Shown: positions 1 to 6,247, counted from the first letter of the stretch. The stretch: DNA of 6,421 bases from an uncultured Hyphomonadaceae bacterium (GCA_937873805.1 CALMWO010000577.1:1-6421); one strand, 5' to 3'. Made by a program: numbers and translations. The notes: generated from the sequence alone by a model not told the origin.

Positions 1-2293
1 GGCGCTGGAGTTCGTCATAAGCGGCAGCCGGGCCTTCGATGATCGAACGCAACGTCGCCAGAATCAGCTGGCCACGCTCCTTCGTTTCCGTGTCGCCGTT
101 GGAGACGGCGGTGTTCGCCTGACGCCGGGCGGTGTCGTAGTCATTGGTCCGCAAGGCGGCTTCCGCCCATGCGGCAGAGAACAGTGCGGCGCGATTCGAC
201 GAGTAGAGATTGATCTGCTTGTCGGAGGCGCGGAAGAATTCCACCGCACGTTCCCATTCGCCGCGCTCGACCGCGATGACGCCCCGCCACAACGCGGCGG
301 AGGGATCGTTGCGCAGGGGGCCGCGCGCGAGATCATCGTCGGCCAGCTTCAGCCGCCCAGCCATGTAATTGGCGACGCCGCGCATGCCCAGGAAGCTTGC
401 GTCCTGCTCGAGTTCGGGGCGGTCATGCAAAGCCAGCTTGAGAACGCCGAGCGCTTCATGCCCGTGGTCGTGGCCGAGATGGAAGCGCGCGAGATCGAGC
501 GCGGCGCTGGCGCCCGGGGGCGTGGAAGGATCGAGCGTCGCCGCTGCGGTTTCGAGGCCGGAAAGCTGCTGGAAATGGGCGTCGCCGCGCGCCGCGCCCC
601 AGCCGGCGAAATCGATATAGGCGGGATTCGCAGCGGCCTTGGCCAGACCGCTGTCGGCGACGATGTCTGGCGCCGATTGCGCGCCGGACGTCACGGACAC
701 CACAACACGCTCGCCTTCGATCGTGACGACCACGTCGTCGGATTTCGGCGAGATAGCAAGACCATGAGCGGTAGCGGGAAGGGAGGCCTCGACGAAATCG
801 CGTGGCGTTGGCGACGCAGAGGTTGGACCGTAGGAGACCGCAACGGCGATCTGGTCGCCGATGGCCGGGTCTTCGAACCAGATGAGGCCGGTGGCGCCGA
901 TGAGCATGGTTTCGATACGGGCGCGGCCGCCCTCGCCTGCGCGGCGCGTGGGCGCGAGGAAGCGCTGCGGCTTGGTGGCGGTGGGCGCGAAGCGGAGTGT
1001 CCAGATCGATTCATCCATGTCGGCTGAAACGATAAGACCCTTCGGAATCTCGAGACGCATCAGCGTGGCGTCTTTCACCCGCATGGTTCGGGCGCGGTAT
1101 CCGGCCGGGAGCTGGGTCGGATCAATCTTGAGATCGGCGTTGGCAGCAAAGACGGCCCAGATCGCCGAGCCGCGGGCGAAGACGGCGGCAGGCGCAGGTG
1201 CGGCAAACGGCACCTGCAGTTCGAGGCCGCCGGCGACAGGAGTGACCTTGACGTTGATCAGGCCGTTTCGCGGCGCGGGGTCATGCCAGTTGCCGGACAT
1301 GGCAGTGACGCGTTCCGGACCGCCCAGCGTGGCGTTGGCGGCGGGATACGCAACGGCGTCAGCGCCCTTGGGGTCGACGCTTTCAAGCATCTGCTTGGGC
1401 GGCGCAAGCAGGATGGCATTCTGCTTCCCGGCGGCGGGCTGAACCGTAGCCGGCGCGGGCTTGGCGGGCGGAGCGGGTGCGGCGACTTGCGGGGGCGCAG
1501 GCTTGCTGATGTCGATGACGACAACATCACCTTCGAGGAAGTGCTTGATCGGCAGCTTGTCCTTCGAAGTGATGGTGACGACGTAGCCCTTGTCGGAGTT
1601 CTCGCCCTGGAAGTCAGCAAGGTTGGGCGGAGGCGAAATGCGCAGGTAAGCGAGATCAGGCTTGGCGCGCCTGGAGAATTGCAGCTTGAGCGTGCCTTCA
1701 CCCTGACTGACGACTTTGTAGCCGACCCGGGCGGGCCAGTAGAAGGCAACGCGCGAGGAATCGCCCGAGTGGCTGCCACGGACTTCCAGCGGTTCGACCG
1801 CAGCGGGCGGCGGAATGGCGGCGACACGCTTCGCCTCGGTCTCGGCGGCGCGCTTGGCGGCGAGCGGCGAGACAAGTTTTGGCGGCGTCGCGGTAACTGA
1901 TTCCGGGATGAGATCGATCGCGGTGAGGTCGACCGAGGTGGAGACAGCGAGGCGCGGCGCCTGTTTGAGGCCGATGCGGGCCGTCATGCCATCTGGGTCC
2001 ATGAAGGTGACGGCTGCCCAATTGGGCAGCCCCTCCTTCAGCTTGTCGAGATTGAGCGTGACCTTCTCGGGGAAGGTGAGGATGAGAACCTGATTGCTGA
2101 CCTGCGCGGTGATCTTTGGCGCGGTTTCATCGCCGTCACCCCATTTGGCGGTGATGCGTGCGTAGCCTTGCGCTTCCTTGAAGGAGAATTGCACCGGGCG
2201 GTCAGCGAATGCAGGTGCAGACATGGAAGCAGCCGCCATCCCCATCATGGAGAGGCGGATCGCCCAACCGGCAGGAGGGCGCAACAAGCTCAC
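1..2293 (-). CDS. Large exported protein with beta-rich repeats and TPR-like region (partial, C-terminus off window)
   Basis: The reading frame stays open from a GTG at 2293-2291 to the left edge, giving 764 codons with no stop. I chose the GTG because it overlaps the motE stop (GTGA) and supplies a full signal peptide: Arg residues at 5 and 13, a hydrophobic stretch near 14-27, and an AFA cleavage site at 28-30. An internal ATG (residue 16) would remove the basic n-region. The mature protein starts with beta-rich segments at about 31-130 and 180-262; both have alternating hydrophobic residues and end in a similar V-x-x-I-D-I/L pattern, AMIN-like by eye. A Pro/Ala linker follows (264-290), then a third beta-rich segment (about 345-435). 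From about 595 the sequence is helical with TPR-like features (ARFHLGHDHGHEALGVLK, WRGVIAVERGEWERAVEFF, AALRTNDYDTARRQA). TPR proteins usually mediate protein contacts. The function is unknown; a periplasmic role linked to the stator or motor is inferred only from the operon. No Shine-Dalgarno sequence is visible, so translation may be coupled to motE. Confidence 0.88.
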   Translation of the reverse strand, partial: MSLLRPPAGWAIRLSMMGMAAASMSAPAFADRPVQFSFKEAQGYARITAKWGDGDETAPKITAQVSNQVLILTFPEKVTLNLDKLKEGLPNWAAVTFMDPDGMTARIGLKQAPRLAVSTSVDLTAIDLIPESVTATPPKLVSPLAAKRAAETEAKRVAAIPPPAAVEPLEVRGSHSGDSSRVAFYWPARVGYKVVSQGEGTLKLQFSRRAKPDLAYLRISPPPNLADFQGENSDKGYVVTITSKDKLPIKHFLEGDVVVIDISKPAPPQVAAPAPPAKPAPATVQPAAGKQNAILLAPPKQMLESVDPKGADAVAYPAANATLGGPERVTAMSGNWHDPAPRNGLINVKVTPVAGGLELQVPFAAPAPAAVFARGSAIWAVFAANADLKIDPTQLPAGYRARTMRVKDATLMRLEIPKGLIVSADMDESIWTLRFAPTATKPQRFLAPTRRAGEGGRARIETMLIGATGLIWFEDPAIGDQIAVAVSYGPTSASPTPRDFVEASLPATAHGLAISPKSDDVVVTIEGERVVVSVTSGAQSAPDIVADSGLAKAAANPAYIDFAGWGAARGDAHFQQLSGLETAAATLDPSTPPGASAALDLARFHLGHDHGHEALGVLKLALHDRPELEQDASFLGMRGVANYMAGRLKLADDDLARGPLRNDPSAALWRGVIAVERGEWERAVEFFRASDKQINLYSSNRAALFSAAWAEAALRTNDYDTARRQANTAVSNGDTETKERGQLILATLRSIIEGPAAAYDELQR

Positions 2294-2997
2294 GTTGGCG
2301 TTTTCTGCAGGGCTTCGATGTTCGCGGGCGGCTTGGCGAGCCCGGCGAGCATGCGGGTGAGAGCTTCGGCGCGCTTGGGCGTCATCGTCGACATGATCGC
2401 GGCAAGCGTTGCGGGTTTCATCGACTTGGCGATGTCGAGCAGGATGCCGTCTTCCATGCCGTTGAAGATATTGGCGGCGTCTTTCGGTTTCATCGCCTCA
2501 TAGGTTTTGACGAGGGAGGTCATGCGCTCGTCGCGCTTGGCGTCCATCGTCTTCAGAAGCGTCTGGATTTCGGTCTCGACAGCCTTGAGCTGGACGATCT
2601 GTTCCTGCAGGCGCGATTCTGCGGCGGCGGCGGCCTGTTCGCGCGTCTCAAGACCGCCTTCGCGGCCGTCGAGTTCCTCGCGGCGCTTTTGCAAGCTGCG
2701 GAGGACGAGGATTTCCTGCGATGAGAGACCCATTTCTTCGGCGGCCGAGTTCAAGGTCGTCAGGCATTGCTCAGGCGTCGGCGCTGCGGCTTCGGCGGGC
2801 GGCGCGCCCTCCTCTGCTGTCGCAGCAGCAGTTTCGGCCTCCTCGCCGATGCCGGCGGTCAGCGCGGTTTCGGTCGCGGCCGGGGCGGCTGTTTCCGCTT
2901 CGGCGGCGACAGCCTGCGCGATGTCGAGACCCTTGAAGGCCAGCGCGCCGACTGCGACGGCGCAGACGACGGAGAGGACACCGACCTTGGGAGTCAT
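2290..2997 (-). CDS. motE: MotE-like flagellar periplasmic protein
   Basis: This 235-residue protein starts with a hydrophobic segment (about 5-22) that is either an uncleaved anchor or a signal peptide. An Ala/Glu/Pro-rich stretch follows (30-76), then a long charged coiled coil (about 95-165). The compact C-terminal domain (165-219) contains TYEAMKPKDAANIFNGM and later IMSTMTPKRAEALTRMLAG. This pattern, AM-x-P-x-x-AA followed by a second M-x-P-x-x-A, is typical of the COG3334/MotE family, which resembles the MgtE N-terminal fold. In Sinorhizobium meliloti, MotE is a periplasmic chaperone that stabilises the motor protein MotC; no MotC is visible here, so the symbol rests on family likeness and the flagellar operon. 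The Cys at residue 12 lacks a convincing lipobox (SVVC), so a lipoprotein is unlikely. The start is well supported by GGAGGG seven bases upstream. The stop overlaps the GTG of the next gene. Confidence 0.85.
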   Translation of the reverse strand: MTPKVGVLSVVCAVAVGALAFKGLDIAQAVAAEAETAAPAATETALTAGIGEEAETAAATAEEGAPPAEAAAPTPEQCLTTLNSAAEEMGLSSQEILVLRSLQKRREELDGREGGLETREQAAAAAESRLQEQIVQLKAVETEIQTLLKTMDAKRDERMTSLVKTYEAMKPKDAANIFNGMEDGILLDIAKSMKPATLAAIMSTMTPKRAEALTRMLAGLAKPPANIEALQKTPT

Positions 2998-3003
2998 GGG
3001 CGA

Positions 3004-3009
3004 ACCCTC
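3004..3009 (-). promoter_or_regulatory. Ribosome binding site of motE, fused to the upstream stop codon
   Basis: On the minus strand the text reads TAGGAGGGTTCGCCCATG. The TAG that ends the upstream DUF6468-type gene runs directly into GGAGGG, seven bases before the motE ATG. This fixes the motE start and suggests that ribosomes finishing the upstream gene can reinitiate. Confidence 0.8.
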
Positions 3010-3399
3010 CTAGAGCACGCTGCGGCGGCGCAGCGTGAAATCAACGTTGGCGCGCGCCGTGGCGTGCGACGTTTCACGCGGCGCGTCGCGATAGGGATCG
3101 ATCGGCATATCGCGGACATCGCGGACCATGGGAATAGCGGCGACAGCCTTGGCTTCATCGATCTTGAGCTGCAGCTCCTTGCCAGCGGCGTCAGCCGAGC
3201 GACGCAGGGCGGCGACCGCGTTCTGGGCATGCAGCGCGGACGATTGGAGCTCCTTCGCTGCTTCAAGCAGGCGGGCATTGCCGTTGCGCAGCGCCTTCAG
3301 CTTACCATCGAGGCGCATGCAATAGGCGATCGCGATAACAAGCAGGAGGGCGAGAAGGCCCTCGATCACGATGGAGTAGAGTCCAGCCGACATCATCAT
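3010..3399 (-). CDS. Membrane-anchored coiled-coil protein, DUF6468-like
   Basis: The protein has 129 residues. One N-terminal membrane segment (about 6-27, ending in AIAYCMRLDGKLKALR) is followed by an amphipathic, probably coiled-coil helix (about 30-90) and a basic, Pro/Arg-containing tail ending in RRRSVL. This layout matches a small family found next to fliM in alphaproteobacterial flagellar operons, which I recall as DUF6468; its function is not established. The open frame extends upstream inside fliM to 3513, but I place the start at the ATG at 3399-3397, whose last bases form the fliM stop (ATGA). Three consecutive ATG codons sit here, so the exact start could be one or two residues later. 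The topology is probably N-in/C-out or the reverse of that; the sequence does not decide it. The overlap with fliM implies translational coupling and roughly matched expression. Confidence 0.8.
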   Translation of the reverse strand: MMMSAGLYSIVIEGLLALLLVIAIAYCMRLDGKLKALRNGNARLLEAAKELQSSALHAQNAVAALRRSADAAGKELQLKIDEAKAVAAIPMVRDVRDMPIDPYRDAPRETSHATARANVDFTLRRRSVL

Positions 3400-4526
3400 C
3401 TTGCTTCCAGTACTCTCTTCTTGGCGGCGTTGGTGATCGGCGCTTCGACGCGCACAGCCACCTTCTGGCCGATGCGGCCGACCTGGCCGTGTGTAAGGTG
3501 GATGTCGCCGCACATCAGGTGCGCTTTCGACTCCGGCGTGGCGTTCATGATCAGCGTGTCGCCGATCTGAAGGTTCATCATCTTGCCGAGCGGCTGGGTG
3601 AATTCATCGAGCACGACGCGGAGCGTAGTGGGAGCAGACCATAGCTCGGTCGCCAGGTGGCCTTCCCAGATGTTGTCGCGGCCGAACTTCTCGCCCATGA
3701 AGTTCTGCAGCAGCATCTTCCTAATGGGTTCGAGTGTGGCGTAAGGCAGCAGCAGCTCGCAACGGCCGCCACGATCTTCCATGTCGATGCGCAGCTTCAC
3801 GAGAATGGCGGCGTTAGCCGGCTGGGCGATGGCGGCGAAGCGCGGGTTGGTTTCGATGCGATCGAGCTCGAACTCCACGGCAGTGAGCGGATCGAATGCC
3901 TTGCGGGCGTCGTGCAGGATCACTTCCACAAGGCGGGTGACGAGCACGCGCTCGATCGTCGTGTAGGGGCGGCCTTCGACGCGCATGGCGATTGTACCGC
4001 GGCGGCCGCCGAGCAGAACGTCGACGATCGAGTAGATGAGATTCGAATCGACCGTGAGCAGGCCGAAATTATCGAGCTGCTTGGCCTTGAAGACGGCAAG
4101 GATGGCCGGCAGGGGAATCGAGTTGAGATAGTCGCCGAAACGCATCGACTGGATCGCATCCAGCGACACCTCGACGTTGTCGGAGGTGAAATTGCGCAGG
4201 CTGGTCGTCATCAGGCGAACGAGGCGGTCGAAGACGACCTCGAGCATGGGCAGACGTTCGTAGGAGACGAGCGCGGAGTTGATGAGCGCGCGGATGCCGT
4301 TGCGTTTGGCGCCGTTCTCTTCTTCAAGCGAGAAGCCGAGAAGGCTGTCGATCTCGTCCTGGTTGAGGATGCGTTCGGAGCCGACAGCGGCCTGCGCAAG
4401 CGACTGGGCAGCCTCGCCCTGTGGCGCATCGGCGCTCCACGCGTCATCGCCGCCGCCGGGCTTGCCCGACGCGACACTGGCTTCCCAGCCAGCCGCAAGT
4501 TCTTCGTCTGTGGTTTCCTGAGCCAT
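3396..4526 (-). CDS. fliM: Flagellar motor switch protein FliM
   Basis: FliM is the C-ring subunit that binds phosphorylated CheY and, with FliG and FliN, sets the direction of rotation at the cytoplasmic face of the basal body. The 376-residue protein has an acidic/Ala-rich N-terminal extension (1-50), then LNQDEIDSLLGF (54-65), the conserved CheY-binding motif. The middle domain follows (about 75-275): ALVSYERLPMLEVVFDRL, MRFGDYLNSIPLPAI, and GGRRG at 173-177 where many FliM proteins have a GGxG motif. The C-terminal SpoA/FliN-like domain covers about 292-365 (VVLDEFTQPLGKMMNLQIGD through GRIGQKVAVRVE). The motif usually lies within the first 20 residues of enteric FliM, so this extension is longer; I recall extended N-termini in Caulobacter relatives too. 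The ATG lies 7 bases past the fliL stop, with only a weak ribosome site, and the stop overlaps the next gene. Confidence 0.97.
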   Translation of the reverse strand: MAQETTDEELAAGWEASVASGKPGGGDDAWSADAPQGEAAQSLAQAAVGSERILNQDEIDSLLGFSLEEENGAKRNGIRALINSALVSYERLPMLEVVFDRLVRLMTTSLRNFTSDNVEVSLDAIQSMRFGDYLNSIPLPAILAVFKAKQLDNFGLLTVDSNLIYSIVDVLLGGRRGTIAMRVEGRPYTTIERVLVTRLVEVILHDARKAFDPLTAVEFELDRIETNPRFAAIAQPANAAILVKLRIDMEDRGGRCELLLPYATLEPIRKMLLQNFMGEKFGRDNIWEGHLATELWSAPTTLRVVLDEFTQPLGKMMNLQIGDTLIMNATPESKAHLMCGDIHLTHGQVGRIGQKVAVRVEAPITNAAKKRVLEAR

Positions 4527-4532
4527 CTGTGT

Positions 4533-5222
4533 TTACTGGATCAGCATGCTCTCGATCAGCACGGCGTCGACCTTCTTGGGGTCCATCACCGTGTTGAAGC
4601 GATTGAGCAGTTCGCGGCGGAGGCGCCAGGTGCCGGTCGAGCCGTTGAGATCCTCGACGCGGAGTTCACGCAGGAAGGAGGTCAGCTGGTCTTTCAGGCG
4701 CGGCATCAAATCCGGCACGCGCTTGAACGTCGCGGAGCTGCTCGATTCGAGCGTGAGTTCGAGTTCCATGTAGGGTGAGCGCTGACCTTCGGCGCCAGCA
4801 AGGTTCACGATGAGCTTGGGCATTGTGTAATAGCAGGGATCGTCGCCGTGACATTCGAGCGCGCGGCCGACATCGCCCGCCTCGCCGGCCGCAGCCTCGC
4901 CCTCAGCGCCATGTTCGCCAGCTGCAGCTTTATCGCCGCCATGATCTTCGGCTTTGGCTTCGCCGTGGCCTTCTTCGGCTTCGGCGTCGCCTTCTTCTTC
5001 CTCGCCATGTGATTCGGCCGCAGCCGCCGGGGCGCCTCCGCCGAGCAGCATCATCGCAGCAGCGCCACCGCCGCCCAGCACCAGCACGGCGGGCAGAATA
5101 ATGAAGAGAACCAGCGTCTTGCCGGCCATCTTCTTCTTGGCGACAGCGCCTTCCTCGCCCTCAACCGCAGGCTTATCCGCCTCGGGAGCGTCAGGCTTCT
5201 TTGCCTTTTCCTTCTTGGCCAT
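4533..5222 (-). CDS. fliL: Flagellar basal-body-associated protein FliL
   Basis: FliL is an inner-membrane protein that surrounds or supports the MotA/MotB stator units at the basal body. This 229-residue version has a short Lys/Glu-rich cytoplasmic tail (1-33), one membrane segment (about 35-60, TLVLFIILPAVLVLGGGG), a long low-complexity Ala/Glu/Gly/His linker (65-117), and the conserved periplasmic domain (about 130-229). That domain starts YYTMPKLIVNLAG, continues YMELELTLESS and LMPRLKDQLTSFLREL, and ends in VLIESMLIQ. The frame is open 23 codons further upstream, to 5291, but MAKKEKAKK is the natural FliL start and the upstream residues (MPGSPEYRGW) look unlike the family. Two Cys (124 and 130) bracket the linker-domain junction and could pair in the periplasm. 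It is the first gene of the operon, six bases before fliM. No strong Shine-Dalgarno sequence precedes the ATG. Confidence 0.95.
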   Translation of the reverse strand: MAKKEKAKKPDAPEADKPAVEGEEGAVAKKKMAGKTLVLFIILPAVLVLGGGGAAAMMLLGGGAPAAAAESHGEEEEGDAEAEEGHGEAKAEDHGGDKAAAGEHGAEGEAAAGEAGDVGRALECHGDDPCYYTMPKLIVNLAGAEGQRSPYMELELTLESSSSATFKRVPDLMPRLKDQLTSFLRELRVEDLNGSTGTWRLRRELLNRFNTVMDPKKVDAVLIESMLIQ

Positions 5223-5265
5223 GGGAGGCGGTCTCTCTTGCCAGCAAGTCCGGGAATCACACCAC

Positions 5266-5280
5266 CCCCGATACTCGGGG
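5266..5280 (-). repeat. Perfect hairpin in the presumed fliL leader
   Basis: CCCCGA-TAC-TCGGGG is a perfect 6-base inverted repeat with a 3-base loop, ending about 44 bases upstream of the fliL ATG. It has no T-run, so it is not a typical terminator. It could be a protein-binding site or a structured 5' leader. Confidence 0.6.
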
Positions 5281-5303
5281 CTGCCCGGCAAAATCGTCTT
5301 CTG

Positions 5304-5311
5304 ATGGTTAA
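5304..5311 (-). promoter_or_regulatory. TTAACCAT, CtrA-like half-site upstream of fliL
   Basis: On the minus strand this reads TTAACCAT, the form of a CtrA half-site in Caulobacter-type bacteria. The full box is TTAA, seven bases, TTAA; the upstream partner here is TGCA, only a half match. It lies about 80 bases before the fliL start, a plausible promoter position. No convincing -10 element accompanies it. Confidence 0.35.
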
Positions 5312-5335
5312 GGATTGGTGCAGATGGGCAAAAGC

Positions 5336-5359
5336 TGCCGGGTGAAGACCTGCCGGGTG
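5336..5359 (+). repeat. Direct repeats TGCCGGGTG, candidate enhancer sites
   Basis: TGCCGGGTG occurs at 5336-5344 and again at 5351-5359, exactly 15 bases apart. An inverted core copy, CCCGGCA, lies at 5284-5290. The pair is about 120-143 bases upstream of the start predicted from the sigma-54-like promoter of flgF, a usual distance for an activator of sigma-54 RNA polymerase. In Caulobacter this would be FlbD acting at ftr sites; I have not been able to compare these repeats with a verified ftr consensus. Confidence 0.4.
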
Positions 5360-5369
5360 GGCCCGAAAA

Positions 5370-5388
5370 GCAATATCCCGTTAACCGT
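5370..5388 (+). promoter_or_regulatory. TTAACCGT, degenerate CtrA-like box
   Basis: TTAACCGT at 5381-5388 is preceded, at the seven-base spacing, by GCAA (5370-5373), which matches half of the expected TTAA. This is a degenerate CtrA-type arrangement in the middle of the divergent gap. TTAA is rare in such GC-rich DNA, which gives it some weight, but the match is weak. Confidence 0.25.
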
Positions 5389-5452
5389 GGGGCCTCATTG
5401 TGGAGGTGTTAATTCCCGTGTCCGCCGCAGAAAACGCGGACCAAGCCCAGCC

Positions 5453-5468
5453 TGGCTCCGCCGCTGCA
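5453..5468 (+). promoter_or_regulatory. Sigma-54-like -24/-12 promoter of flgF
   Basis: TGGCTCCGCCGCTGCA matches the sigma-54 pattern TGGCACGNNNNTTGCA at the key positions: GG at 5454-5455 and GC at 5466-5467 with the required 10 bases between them, plus TGGC, C and TGCA. It differs at three consensus bases. Transcription would start near 5479, leaving a 20-base leader that contains GGAGG (5481-5485) before the flgF ATG. Rod genes of Caulobacter relatives are commonly sigma-54 dependent, which fits. Confidence 0.55.
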
Positions 5469-5479
5469 AAATCGCAGCG
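5462..5479. repeat. Perfect palindrome overlapping the flgF promoter
   Basis: CGCTGC-AAAATC-GCAGCG is a perfect 6-base inverted repeat with a 6-base spacer. Its left arm covers the -12 element of the sigma-54-like promoter and its right arm ends at the predicted transcription start, so a protein bound here would block the promoter. Confidence 0.5.
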
Positions 5480-5498
5480 TGGAGGCAAACGGCGGCCC

Positions 5499-6230
5499 AT
5501 GGACAATTCATTCATGGTCGGCCTGTCCGCGCAGCAAGTGCTGCAAAAGCGGATGGACACGACCGCGAACAACCTCGCGAACATGACCACTGCCGGCTTC
5601 AAGGTCGAGCATCTGGTAACCCGCGACCTTACCGAGAAGCCGGCGGCGGCTTCCGACGCGCCGAACGACATCTCGTTCGCTGATGCGTGGATGCTTCAGC
5701 GCGACTTTTCGACCGGCCCGATCGAGCAAACGGGCAATGCGCTCGATTTCGCCATCGAAGGCGAAGGGTTCTTCGCCGTGCAGACGGCAGCGGGCCAGGC
5801 CTATACGCGCGATGGCCGCTTCAGCCTGAACGGCGAAGGCCAGATCGTCACCCGGGATGGTAACCCCGTGATGGGCGAGAACGGCCCGATTACGTTGAAC
5901 CCGACCGGCGGCGCCATATCGGTTTCGCGCGAAGGATCGATCAGCCAGGATGGCCAGATCGTTGGCGCGCTCCGGGTTTCGAATTTCCAGACGCCAGCTG
6001 CGCTTGAAAAAGTCGGCGACAATCTCTGGCTTGCAACGGACGAACAGCCGACGCCCGCGACGGATGCGCGCGTGGTGTCCGGTTTCGTCGAAGGCTCCAA
6101 CGTCAATGCGGTCAAGGAATTGACCGACATGATCGAGATCAGCCGCGCCTACACGTCTGTCGCGAAGATGATCCAGCAATCGGATGAGCTTCGCGGGACG
6201 TCGATCGATAAGTTGGCCCGCGTCAGATAA
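5499..6230 (+). CDS. flgF: Flagellar proximal rod protein FlgF
   Basis: FlgF forms part of the proximal rod, the periplasmic drive shaft of the basal body, and is exported by the flagellar type III system without a cleaved signal. The 243-residue protein opens MDNSFMVGLSAQQVLQKRMD, followed by the rod signature TTANNLANMTTAGFKVE (21-37). The central region has the family pattern FAIEGEGFFAVQ and AYTRDGRFSLNGEGQIVTRDG (85-121). The C-terminal rod domain, SGFVEGSNVNAVKELTDMIEISRAY (194-218), forms the helix that packs with its N-terminal partner. The length matches FlgF rather than the longer FlgG. I start at ATG 5499, not at the open frame from 5400, because MDN-x-x-x-VGLS is the family start and GGAGG lies 13 bases upstream, a somewhat long gap. 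It is the first gene of a rod operon continuing into flgG. Confidence 0.95.
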   Translation: MDNSFMVGLSAQQVLQKRMDTTANNLANMTTAGFKVEHLVTRDLTEKPAAASDAPNDISFADAWMLQRDFSTGPIEQTGNALDFAIEGEGFFAVQTAAGQAYTRDGRFSLNGEGQIVTRDGNPVMGENGPITLNPTGGAISVSREGSISQDGQIVGALRVSNFQTPAALEKVGDNLWLATDEQPTPATDARVVSGFVEGSNVNAVKELTDMIEISRAYTSVAKMIQQSDELRGTSIDKLARVR

Positions 6231-6247
6231 CGCTTTGACTACCGCCT

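Larger units (their letters stand above)
5223..5498. promoter_or_regulatory. Divergent fliL / flgF control region
   Basis: This 276-base gap separates the two divergent start codons and must carry promoters for both operons. It contains the individual sites listed separately: a sigma-54-like promoter, palindromes, direct repeats and TTAACC half-sites. I see no convincing tRNA, small gene or terminator. The plus-strand frame open from 5400 into flgF is not a good coding candidate because it would add 33 residues unlike FlgF. Confidence 0.85.

Noticed and set aside
425..1900. Several plus-strand open frames of about 190-205 codons within 1-2293
   Set aside because: They overlap the continuous minus-strand frame that has a signal peptide and domain-like structure; their products are compositionally biased and lack ribosome sites.
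3657..4778. A 373-codon open frame on the plus strand across fliM and the end of fliL
   Set aside because: It lies antisense to two clearly recognisable flagellar genes; its predicted protein is His/Arg/Asp-rich without family motifs, as expected from the third-position GC bias of the real genes.
5266..5280. The CCCCGA/TCGGGG hairpin as a transcription terminator
   Set aside because: It has no T-run on either strand and sits between divergent promoters, where a terminator would not be expected.
5223..5291. N-terminal 23-residue extension of FliL
   Set aside because: The residues are unlike FliL, and the Lys-rich MAKKEKAKK start is typical.
5337..5350. GG-N10-GC on the minus strand as a sigma-54 promoter for fliL
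   Set aside because: Only the GG and GC match; the surrounding bases (AGGTCT and CGGCA) fit the consensus poorly.
5400..5498. N-terminal 33-residue extension of FlgF from an upstream ATG
   Set aside because: FlgF proteins begin at MDN-x-x-x-VGLS; the extension would cover the sigma-54-like promoter and palindrome and has no family likeness.
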